Part shown: positions 37,816 to 45,582 of the stretch, piece by piece | How positions within the stretch are numbered: position 1 is the stretch's first letter | Layout of the letters: every line of letters begins with the position of its first letter | NCBI RefSeq assembly: GCF_028737255.1 | Contig: NZ_JAQZAN010000012.1 | Location: forward strand, 1-64,000 | DNA: 64,000 nucleotides | From: Actinomycetospora straminea | GTDB lineage: Bacteria > Actinomycetota > Actinomycetes > Mycobacteriales > Pseudonocardiaceae | Reading direction: 5' to 3' | Made by a program: the position numbers and the translations under genes | Notes under the pieces: generated by a model | What the model saw: the letters and a program-made list of their open reading frames with translations, nothing else | Told to the model about the DNA's origin: nothing | The model's database searches: none

Positions 37816-39913
37816 GCAGCAGCTCCCCGAGCAGGTCCGCCGCCCGCCGCGCGCCGTCCGGGCCCACCGTGATCGGGCGGACCGGGCGGACCGGCCGGGT
37901 GAGCAGCGCGGCGACGGTCGCGGCCACGGTCTCGGGGGTGGCGTCGGCGTAGTCGAGGCGGACCCCGGCGCCGAGCCGCGCGAGCCGGTGCGGCACGTGG
38001 ATCTGCTGCTCGAAGTGGTGCTCGAGCGGGACGTAGACGAACGGGCGGCCGGCGATCGCGAGCTCCATCGTCGTCGTGAGCCCGCCCTGGACGACGGCGA
38101 CGTCGCCTGCCGTGAGCTCGCGCTCGAGGTCGGGCACGTGCCCGCGCACCTCGACGCCCGCCGGCACCCGCAGCGACGCCGGGTCGATCCGCGGTCCGGC
38201 CACCGCGACCAGGCGCAGCCCCGGGACCTGCTCGCGCAGCAGCGGGTAGGCGGCCGCGACGCGCTCGAGCAGCGCCCGCCCGACACCCGAGCCGCCGACG
38301 GCGACGACGCAGACGCGCTCGTCGGGCGTCCAGCCGAGCTCGGCGCGCAGCTCCTCGCGGTCGCCGACCGGGCCGGTGGTGGACACCCAGCCGCTGAACG
38401 CGAAGTGCGCGCACGTCCACTCGCGCACGCTGGGCAGGCCGGGCCCGAGCGGGTCGGTGACGAGGTCGCCGGGCTCGCCGACGAACACCGACCGGTCGCG
38501 AAGCCGCGGGTAGCGGGCCACGTGCTCGGCCATCTCGGCGTTCTGGTCGGCGGTCAGCGCCGCCTCGACCGCCCCGCCGTCGGGCATCGGCAGCCAGCCC
38601 ACGACGTCGGTGAGCCAGGCGAACGGCGCGCGCTTGAGCTCGGGGTTCTCGTGCAGGAAGTGGTCGATCTCCCAGCTCTCGTCGGCGACGACGAGGTCGT
38701 AGTGGCCCTGCTCGACGACGTCGGCGAAGACGTGGAAGTTGGCGACGAGGATCTCGTCCATCGCGCGGATCGCCCGGAACGCGTGCAGGTCGTGCTCGCC
38801 CGCCACGTCCTCGATGTGCGCGCACTCCGAGGCCAGCAGCGCGCTCGCGGGGTGGCGGCGCAGGCCGTACTGGTCGAGCAGCGCGGTCACCGGGTGCTGG
38901 GCCAGCCAGTCGATCTCCAGCTCGGGACGGTCGGCCGCCAGCTCCCGGGCGATCGCGACGTCGCGCCGCGCGTGGCCCAGCCCGATCGGCGAGCTGACGA
39001 CCAGCACCCGCGGCCGCCGCGCCCGCGCGGGCGTCCAGGTCGTCTGCCGGGGCGGCGGGGGCGCGAGCGCGCGGGCGAAGTCGCGGACCGCGAGGTTGAC
39101 CCGCACCGGGTCGCGCAGCGGGGGCGCGTGCCCGGCGCCGGGCAGCGTGAGCAGGGTGCCCCGGGTCCACTGCGCGAGGGCCGCGCCGAACTCCCAGGGC
39201 ACCACCGCGTCCGCGTCCCCGTGGACGACGAGCACCGGGCACCGCACCGCCCGCCCGACCGCCTCGGCGTCGTCGGTGGTCGTCCCGGCGAGCACGGCCA
39301 CGGTCGCCGCGAGGGTCGGGCCGTCGGTGTCCAGCGCCCAGGACACGAAGTCCTCGGTGGCCTTCGTGGCGTGCGGGTCGGTCAGGACCTGCGCGGCGAA
39401 GAACTCGACGAAGTCCCGGTAGTCGGTCTCCCAGTGCTCGCGGTTGAACTTCTCCCAGCCCTCGTACCGGTCGCGGTGGACGTCGAAGTCCCACATGACC
39501 GCGAGCGAGGGCAGCGTGGGGGCGATCGCGACGACGCCGAGGACCCGCTCGGGGTGCCACGCCGCGAGCTGCAGGGCGCGCCGGCCGCCGAGGGACAGGC
39601 CCACGACGACCGCGCGCGCCACCCCGACGGCGTCGAGGACGTCGAGGGCGTCCTGCACCGCCTCGACGTCCGTGTACGCCGCCGGGTCGAGCGGCCGGTC
39701 CGCGGCCCCGTTGCCGCGGCCCTCGACGGTGACCACCCGGAACTCGCGGGCGAGGAACGGCACCTGGTGCTTCCACTGACGCATGTGCACGATCGCCCAC
39801 GACGTGAGCAGGACGATCGTCGGCGCGTCGGTGGGCCCCTCGAACACCTCGTAGCCGACGCGGACGCCGTCGCGCGCGATCGCGCCGACGGTGTCCGGCT
39901 CCCTCGCCCGCAC
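37808..39913 (-). CDS. fusion: alpha/beta hydrolase plus GT-B glycosyltransferase
   Basis: 701 residues in one uninterrupted frame. Residues about 1-275 are an alpha/beta hydrolase with nucleophile Ser107 ('VVVGLSLGGRRAL'), an acid in 'VLVVHGDADAVVPWEF' and a histidine in 'LPGAGHAPPLRDP'. From about residue 300, 'RVLVVSSPIGLGHARRDVAI' starts a GT-B glycosyltransferase of the UGT/MurG-like type, with 'VCVVAVGGSGVGRALLERVA' and the nucleotide-sugar segment 'VAVVQGGLTTTMELAIAGRP'. No stop or ribosome site lies at the join, so it is a true fusion in this sequence. GTG 39913 lies 2 bp after the methyltransferase stop, so the two are co-translated. Confidence 0.85.
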   Translation of the reverse strand: MRAREPDTVGAIARDGVRVGYEVFEGPTDAPTIVLLTSWAIVHMRQWKHQVPFLAREFRVVTVEGRGNGAADRPLDPAAYTDVEAVQDALDVLDAVGVARAVVVGLSLGGRRALQLAAWHPERVLGVVAIAPTLPSLAVMWDFDVHRDRYEGWEKFNREHWETDYRDFVEFFAAQVLTDPHATKATEDFVSWALDTDGPTLAATVAVLAGTTTDDAEAVGRAVRCPVLVVHGDADAVVPWEFGAALAQWTRGTLLTLPGAGHAPPLRDPVRVNLAVRDFARALAPPPPRQTTWTPARARRPRVLVVSSPIGLGHARRDVAIARELAADRPELEIDWLAQHPVTALLDQYGLRRHPASALLASECAHIEDVAGEHDLHAFRAIRAMDEILVANFHVFADVVEQGHYDLVVADESWEIDHFLHENPELKRAPFAWLTDVVGWLPMPDGGAVEAALTADQNAEMAEHVARYPRLRDRSVFVGEPGDLVTDPLGPGLPSVREWTCAHFAFSGWVSTTGPVGDREELRAELGWTPDERVCVVAVGGSGVGRALLERVAAAYPLLREQVPGLRLVAVAGPRIDPASLRVPAGVEVRGHVPDLERELTAGDVAVVQGGLTTTMELAIAGRPFVYVPLEHHFEQQIHVPHRLARLGAGVRLDYADATPETVAATVAALLTRPVRPVRPITVGPDGARRAADLLGELLPS

Positions 39914-39915
39914 GG

Positions 39916-40965
39916 TCAGGGCCGGATCTCGTAGACGTCGTTGAGCGGCGTGCCGGTGACGCGCCGGAACCGCGTGAACCCGGCGTCCGTCGCGACCTGG
40001 CGCAGCGCGGCCGGACCGGCCTGGGCGCCGAGGCTGTAGCCGCCCTCCTGCGAGCGCGCCGCGGGCGTGCAGCACAGCGTCGAGGCGCCGTAGTAGAGGC
40101 GCCCGACCGGGTTGAGGTTGTCGGCGACGGTGTCGCCGGCCGCGGGCTCGACGAGCAGCCAGGTGCCGTCGGCGTCGAGCGCGGCGCGGATGCGGCGAGC
40201 CGCGCCGAGCGGGTCGCCCATGTCGTGGAGGCAGTCGAAGGTGGTGACGAGGTCGTAGCCGGCGCCGGAGAAGCGCTGGGCGCTCGCCACCTCGAAGGCG
40301 GTGCGCTCGGCGACGCCCGCGTCGGCCGCGCGCTTGCGGGCCATCTCGATCGAGGCGTCGTGGTAGTCCGAGCCGGTCACCGTCGTCGCGGGGAACGCCT
40401 CGGCCATGAGCACCGTCGTGGCGCCGTGGCCGCAGCCGACGTCGGCGACGCGGGCGCCGCGCTGGAGCTTGTCGACGACGCCGTCGAGCGCCGGGAGCCA
40501 CTCGCCGACCAGGTGCGCGATGTAGCCCGCGCGGAAGAACGCCTCGCAGCCGGTGAACACGTCCTCGTGGTGCTCGTGCCACCCCACGCCCGCGCCGGTG
40601 CGGAAGGCCTCGGCGATCCGGGGCTCGCTGCGGATGATGCCCGTGGCCAGCACGAACGCGCCCGGCACGTAGAGCGGCCCGTCGGGGTTCGTCAGCGCGA
40701 ACGCCTGCTCCTCGGAGAGCGAGTACGTCCCGTCGTCGTGCTGCACGTAGCCGCCCGCGGCCTGGCCGGCGAGCCACTCGGCCACGTAGCGCGGCGTCGT
40801 GTCGGTGCGCGCGGCGAGCTCGTCGGGCGTCGCCGGGCCCTCGGCGAGGGCCCGGTAGAGGCCCAGCCGGTGCCCGAGCACCACGTTGCCCGCGGCGAGC
40901 GTCGCCCCGACGTCGGCGACCGCCTGCCCGACGAGCGCCATCACCTTGTCCATGTCCACGGCCAT
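39916..40965 (-). CDS. class I SAM-dependent methyltransferase with N-terminal winged helix
   Basis: 349 residues. A winged-helix dimerisation domain occupies about 1-100 ('ATPDELAARTDTTPRYVAEW'), then a Rossmann methyltransferase domain with motif I 'GARVADVGCGHGATTVLMA', 'TGSDYHDASIEMARKRAADA' and 'GYDLVTTFDCLHDMGDP'. It resembles the mycobacterial Rv2258c-type methyltransferases. The acceptor is probably a small molecule, possibly the one handled by the coupled hydrolase-glycosyltransferase. ATG 40965 follows a GGAGG site. The BTAD regulator gene ends 104 bp upstream on the same strand. Confidence 0.85.
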   Translation of the reverse strand: MAVDMDKVMALVGQAVADVGATLAAGNVVLGHRLGLYRALAEGPATPDELAARTDTTPRYVAEWLAGQAAGGYVQHDDGTYSLSEEQAFALTNPDGPLYVPGAFVLATGIIRSEPRIAEAFRTGAGVGWHEHHEDVFTGCEAFFRAGYIAHLVGEWLPALDGVVDKLQRGARVADVGCGHGATTVLMAEAFPATTVTGSDYHDASIEMARKRAADAGVAERTAFEVASAQRFSGAGYDLVTTFDCLHDMGDPLGAARRIRAALDADGTWLLVEPAAGDTVADNLNPVGRLYYGASTLCCTPAARSQEGGYSLGAQAGPAALRQVATDAGFTRFRRVTGTPLNDVYEIRP

Positions 40966-41069
40966 CGCGCGGCCCTCCGGTGTGTCGATGTCCGGGGCCC
41001 CTCCCCGGGTCCGGACACGGTCGCGCCGGTCGTTGCGCGGTCGTTGCGCCCGGCGTTGCGCGGGGGCGG

Positions 41070-44000
41070 TCACGCGTCGTCCAGGACGCGGGCGAGGTGG
41101 GGCCAGCCGTGGGCGCGCACCGCGGCGCGCAGCGGGGCGAGCGTCGCGGCCGCGCGGGCGGACCGGTCGCGGGCGAGCCAGGCGCGGGCGACCGCGACGT
41201 AGGCGTCGGCGCCGAGCACCCACGCGGTGGCCGGGGGCGCGGTCACCCCCGCGAGCAGGCGGTCGGCCTCGAGGAGCGCGCTGTCGGCGGGCGGGCGGTC
41301 GTCGCCGTCCCCGAGCTCGGCGAGCACCGCGAGGCAGCGCAACCGGCAGGCGGCCGCCCCGTCCCGCCCGGCGAGCTCCAGCCCCCGGGCGGCGACGGCG
41401 TGGGCCTGCGCGTCGTCCCCGCGCGCCCGCAGCGTCGTGGCCAGCAGCGCGCAGGCGGTCGACGTCCACCACCGGTGCCCGCCCGCGCCGCTGCGCACCA
41501 CGGCCCGCTGCCCGACCTCCAGCGCCTCGTCCAGGTCACCCTCCAGGCGCGCCACCCAGCCCAGGTGCGCGAGGAACCACGCGTCGTGCCCCCCGTAGCC
41601 CGAGTGCCGGGCCACCGCGAACGCCTCCGCGATGCGCGCCCGCGCCTCGGCGAAGCGGCCCGCGGCGAGCGCCGGGAACGACCCCTCGAACACGGCCCAC
41701 TGCAGGACCCCGGCGTCGAGACGGCGGGCGAGCGGCTCGAGCTCGTCGAGCACGTCGGCGAGGTCGTCGACCAAGCCCGCGTACGCGTAGGCGGTCTTGA
41801 GCCCGTCGAGGCCGGCGAGCAGAGCCCGCTCGCCGCCCGCGGCGCGTCCGGCCGCGAGGGCCCGGCGACCCTGCTCGAGGGCCTCGCCGAAGCGCAGGTC
41901 GTTGGTGGCGAGGATGGCGAGGCGGCCGCGCAGATCGGCCTCGGCGCCGCGGTCCCCGAGGGTGACGGCACGGCGCAGGCCGGTGCGCAGGTGCGCGACG
42001 CACTCGGCGGTCGGCACCCCGAGCGCGACCGGGACGTCGCCGCCGAGCTGGCGCAGGACCGCCATCTCCAGGCGCCGGTCGCCGGCCTCGCGGGCGGCGT
42101 CGGCGGCGGCGCGCAGGTCGCTCCACGCCTCCTCGTGGCGCTCGAGGCCCTCGCGGGCGCGGGCCCGGGCGAGCAGCACGCGCCCGGTGATCTCGGGGTC
42201 GGCGACCTGCTCGGCCGCGGCGAGCGCCCGCACGTGCAGCGACTCCGCGTCGCCCATCGCGCCCCGGCGTGCGGCGGTCTCGCCGGCCAGGAGCAGGGCG
42301 CGGGCCGCGCGCGGCCAGTCGCCGGCGGCTGCGGCGTGCGCGCCGGCCGCCTCCGGCGTGGCGGCGAGGAGGTCGGCCGCGCGTCGGTGGTGGACGCGGC
42401 GCACCGGCGCCGGCGTGGTCGCGTGCAGCACCTCGTGGAGGAGGTCGTTGGCGAACTCGTACGCGGTCGGGGTCGCGACGAGCAGGCGGGCGGCCGCGGC
42501 CCGCTCGCAGCGCCGGACGATCTCGGGGACGCCGAGCTCCAGCAGGCCGGCGGCGACCTCCGGGTCGACGGTCGCGCCGAGCACCGCGCCCGCGCGCAGC
42601 AGCTCCTCGACCTCGGGCCCCAGGCGCCGGACGCGCGCGAGCACCGCGGCCTGCAGCGTCTCGGGCACCCCGCCCTCCCCGGCCACGAGGCCGCGCAGGG
42701 TCTCCACGACGAACAGCGGGTGCCCGCGGGTGCGACGGTGGATCGCCGGTCCGAGGTCGGCGCGCCCCACCCGGTCGGCCAGCGCCGCGACCGCGCCGCC
42801 GTCGAGGGGCCCGAGGTCGAGGCGGTCGGCGACGTCGTCGAGGTGCGCGAGCGCAGCCGCGCCCTCCTCGGCGCGCACGGTCGCGAGGACGAGGACCCGC
42901 GCGCCGGCCGCCCGCAGCGCGAGGAAGTGGAGCAGCTCGACGGTGGCGAGCCCGGCGTTGTGCAGGTCGTCGAGCACGAGCAGCAGGGGCGCGGTGGCCG
43001 TCGCCTCGGCGAGCAGGCCCGCGAGCGCGGCGAAGACCCGGCGCGGGTCCGGGGGTCCGTCGAGCACCGGCGTGCCGGGGTCGGGGAAGAGGGTCGCGAG
43101 GTCCGGGGGGAGGGGCAGGCCCGCGACCAGGGGCGCGAGCGCGTCGACCAGGGGCTGGAGGAACAGGGAGTGCTCGGCGCCGTGGCAGCGCGCCGCGGCG
43201 ACCCGGCCCCCGGTGGCGGTGGCCAGCGCCGTCAGCTCGTCGGCCAGGCGCGTCTTGCCGATCCCCGCCTCGCCCGCGAGCAGCACGAGCCCCGGTCGGC
43301 CGCGCGTCGCGGCGTCCCACCGCGCGGTGAGCCGGGCGATCTCCGCGGCGCGCCCGACGCAGCCCGACGCGGTGGAGGTGGCCTCCGCCGTGACCCGCGG
43401 GTCGGGGACCGCGGGTGCTGGCCGTTCCTGGAGCAGCGCCAGGTACTCGGCCCGCGTCGCCGCCGCGGGCTCGGTGCCGAGCTCCTCGGCGAGCTCGGCG
43501 CGCAGCCGGTGGTAGTGCTCGACGGCCCGGGACGGCTCACCGGCGTCGCGGTGCGCGCGCATCAGCAGGCGGTGGGCCGGCTCGTCGAACCGGTCGGCGG
43601 CGACGGCCTCACCGGCGGCGCGCCGGGCGCGGTCGGTGTCGCGCAGGGCGAGCGCGGCGTGGGCGTCGGCGTGCCGGGCGCGCCGCACCAGCTCGCGCCA
43701 CTCGTCGCGGGCCGTCGCGACCCACGGCTCGTCGGCCTCCTCCGGCAGCGGCTCACCGGCGCCCAGCAGCTCCCGCGCGCGGGCCGCGGCGCCCGCGGCG
43801 AGCCCGGCCGCGCCGCTCGCGAGCCGCCGGTCGGCCTCGTCGAGCAGGCGGCGCGCCTCGTCGAGGTCGACGACGACCGCCGGCGGCGCGCCGAGGCGGT
43901 AGCCGCCCCGGTCGCCGAGCAGGACGTCGGGGGCCAGGCGGCTGCGCAGGCGGCTGACCAGGGTCGCCACCCCGGCGGTCGGCCGTCGGGGCCCCGTGTC

Positions 44001-44165
44001 GTCCCACAGCTGCTCCGCGAGCTGGTCGCCGGTGAGGACGGCCGGCCGTTGCACCGCGAGCAGCGCGAGCAGGCGCCGCTCCTTCGGGCTGCCGATGCGC
44101 AGCGACTCGGGCGGGGAGCCCCGCTCCACGCGCAACGGACCGGCGAGCCGGACCGTGACGCTCAT
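41070..44165 (-). CDS. BTAD/AAA ATPase transcriptional regulator (SARP-like, large)
   Basis: 1031 residues. The N-terminal OmpR-type winged helix (about 1-95, 'SPKERRLLALLAVQRPAVLT') is followed by a bacterial transcriptional activation domain (about 100-255). A STAND-type NTPase comes next, with P-loop 'LLAGEAGIGKTRLADELTAL' and Walker B 'PLLLVLDDLHNAG', and then helical repeats of TPR type to the end. Such regulators usually switch on nearby metabolite clusters when the NTPase senses a signal. ATG 44165 begins the conserved 'MSVTVRLAGPLRVERG'. The coupled methyltransferase and hydrolase-glycosyltransferase just downstream are the likely targets, by position only. Confidence 0.88.
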   Translation of the reverse strand: MSVTVRLAGPLRVERGSPPESLRIGSPKERRLLALLAVQRPAVLTGDQLAEQLWDDTGPRRPTAGVATLVSRLRSRLAPDVLLGDRGGYRLGAPPAVVVDLDEARRLLDEADRRLASGAAGLAAGAAARARELLGAGEPLPEEADEPWVATARDEWRELVRRARHADAHAALALRDTDRARRAAGEAVAADRFDEPAHRLLMRAHRDAGEPSRAVEHYHRLRAELAEELGTEPAAATRAEYLALLQERPAPAVPDPRVTAEATSTASGCVGRAAEIARLTARWDAATRGRPGLVLLAGEAGIGKTRLADELTALATATGGRVAAARCHGAEHSLFLQPLVDALAPLVAGLPLPPDLATLFPDPGTPVLDGPPDPRRVFAALAGLLAEATATAPLLLVLDDLHNAGLATVELLHFLALRAAGARVLVLATVRAEEGAAALAHLDDVADRLDLGPLDGGAVAALADRVGRADLGPAIHRRTRGHPLFVVETLRGLVAGEGGVPETLQAAVLARVRRLGPEVEELLRAGAVLGATVDPEVAAGLLELGVPEIVRRCERAAAARLLVATPTAYEFANDLLHEVLHATTPAPVRRVHHRRAADLLAATPEAAGAHAAAAGDWPRAARALLLAGETAARRGAMGDAESLHVRALAAAEQVADPEITGRVLLARARAREGLERHEEAWSDLRAAADAAREAGDRRLEMAVLRQLGGDVPVALGVPTAECVAHLRTGLRRAVTLGDRGAEADLRGRLAILATNDLRFGEALEQGRRALAAGRAAGGERALLAGLDGLKTAYAYAGLVDDLADVLDELEPLARRLDAGVLQWAVFEGSFPALAAGRFAEARARIAEAFAVARHSGYGGHDAWFLAHLGWVARLEGDLDEALEVGQRAVVRSGAGGHRWWTSTACALLATTLRARGDDAQAHAVAARGLELAGRDGAAACRLRCLAVLAELGDGDDRPPADSALLEADRLLAGVTAPPATAWVLGADAYVAVARAWLARDRSARAAATLAPLRAAVRAHGWPHLARVLDDA

Positions 44166-44253
44166 CACCACAGTGTGCGACGACGTCCGGTTCCGGAGCA
44201 AGGCAGACATAACCCACACGGAGCAACGAGGCGACGCCCCGTGATCGGCGCGA

Positions 44254-45582
44254 TCAGGCCCCGAACGTCGCCGGCTGCCCGGTGGCCTCGAGGACCGACA
44301 TCCACAGGTCGCCGTCGGGGTCGACCTGGTTGCGGTGGGAGGTGATCAGCTCCATCGGCACGTGCACGAACCGGCGCCGCCAGCGCACGACCACGGTCTC
44401 GGTGCGCCCGGCCATCCCGGCGTGCACGGCGGCGTGGGCCAGGCGCACGCAGTAGACGCTGTCGTAGGCGTTGGCGGCGACGCTGCGGATCGCGTAGCTC
44501 GGGTCGAGGTAGCGCACCGTCGGCGGCAGGTCGACCGCGGTGAGGTGGTCGGTGATCTTCTGCTTGAGGAACAGCCCGATGTCGCCGAGCTTGGTGTTGC
44601 CCGACGCGTCGGTGGTCCGGCCCTCCTGCTCGAGCAGGTCCTGGCCCGCGCCCTCGGCGACCACGACGACGACCTGGCCGTGGCGGCGCACGTGGTCCTC
44701 GACGCGGCGCAGGACACCGTTCGGACCGTCGAGGACGAACGGCACCTCGGGGATGAGCACGAAGTCGGCGTCGTTGTTGGACAGCGCGGCGTAGCAGGCG
44801 ATGAAGCCGGAGTGCCGGCCCATCAGCTTGACGATGCCCACGCCGTTCTCGGCCGCCTGCGACTCGACGAACACCGAGGCGATGAACTCGGTGGCCTGGG
44901 CGAACGCCGTCTGGAACCCGAAGCTCTGGTCGGTGAAGGGCAGGTCGTTGTCGATCGTCTTGGGGACGCCGACGACGGCGATGTCGAGGCCGCGGGCGTC
45001 GATCTCCTTCGTCAGCTTCATGGCGCCGCGCATGCTGCCGTCGCCGCCGATGACGAACAGGACGTGGATGCCCAGCTCGACGAGGGTGTCGACCATGTCC
45101 TCGGGGTCCTGGTCGCCGCGCGAGCTGCCGAGGATCGTGCCGCCGTCGTTGTTGATGTCGCGCACGGCGTGCAGGTCGAGCTCGACCACCCGCTCGCGGT
45201 GCCGGCGGGTCAGGCCGGCGTAGCCGTTGCGGAACCCGTAGATGTGCGCGACGTGGTAGTGCTCGGTGAGCTCCTGGACGATGCCGCGGATGACGTCGTT
45301 GAGGCCCGGGCACAGGCCGCCGCAGGTCACGATGCCGACGTTGGTGGCGGCCGGGTCGAAGTAGATCTTGCGGCGGGGGCCGGCCGTCTCCAGGCTCGGC
45401 AGCTCGTCGATCGACACCCCGCGGGAGAGCAGGATCGAGACGGTGTCGTCGACGAGCACCCGGTCGTCCTCGTGCACGTAGTGCGGCGACGTGCGCTTGG
45501 TGGCCAGCATCTCCGCGAACGGCGAGTCGTACCGGCACTCACCCAGGCTGCGCACGCGCAGGTCGTCGAGCTCGAGCGTCAC
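44254..45582 (-). CDS. ATP-dependent 6-phosphofructokinase, long N-terminal form
   Basis: 442 residues. About 90 N-terminal residues precede the PFK core, as in plant-type/group III enzymes. 'VGIVTCGGLCPGLNDVIRGI' binds nucleotide, 'VIGGDGSMRGAMKL' has the GGDG form typical of ATP rather than pyrophosphate use, and 'VPKTIDNDLPFTDQSFGFQT' is the fructose-6-phosphate and catalytic segment with the usual T-I-D-N-D. 'GRHSGFIACYAAL' and a C-terminal 'RWRRRFVHVPMELIT' complete it. It phosphorylates F6P in glycolysis. The GTG start has GGGAGGT upstream inside the LuxR gene and overlaps its stop by 4 bp. Confidence 0.92.
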   Translation of the reverse strand: MTLELDDLRVRSLGECRYDSPFAEMLATKRTSPHYVHEDDRVLVDDTVSILLSRGVSIDELPSLETAGPRRKIYFDPAATNVGIVTCGGLCPGLNDVIRGIVQELTEHYHVAHIYGFRNGYAGLTRRHRERVVELDLHAVRDINNDGGTILGSSRGDQDPEDMVDTLVELGIHVLFVIGGDGSMRGAMKLTKEIDARGLDIAVVGVPKTIDNDLPFTDQSFGFQTAFAQATEFIASVFVESQAAENGVGIVKLMGRHSGFIACYAALSNNDADFVLIPEVPFVLDGPNGVLRRVEDHVRRHGQVVVVVAEGAGQDLLEQEGRTTDASGNTKLGDIGLFLKQKITDHLTAVDLPPTVRYLDPSYAIRSVAANAYDSVYCVRLAHAAVHAGMAGRTETVVVRWRRRFVHVPMELITSHRNQVDPDGDLWMSVLEATGQPATFGA

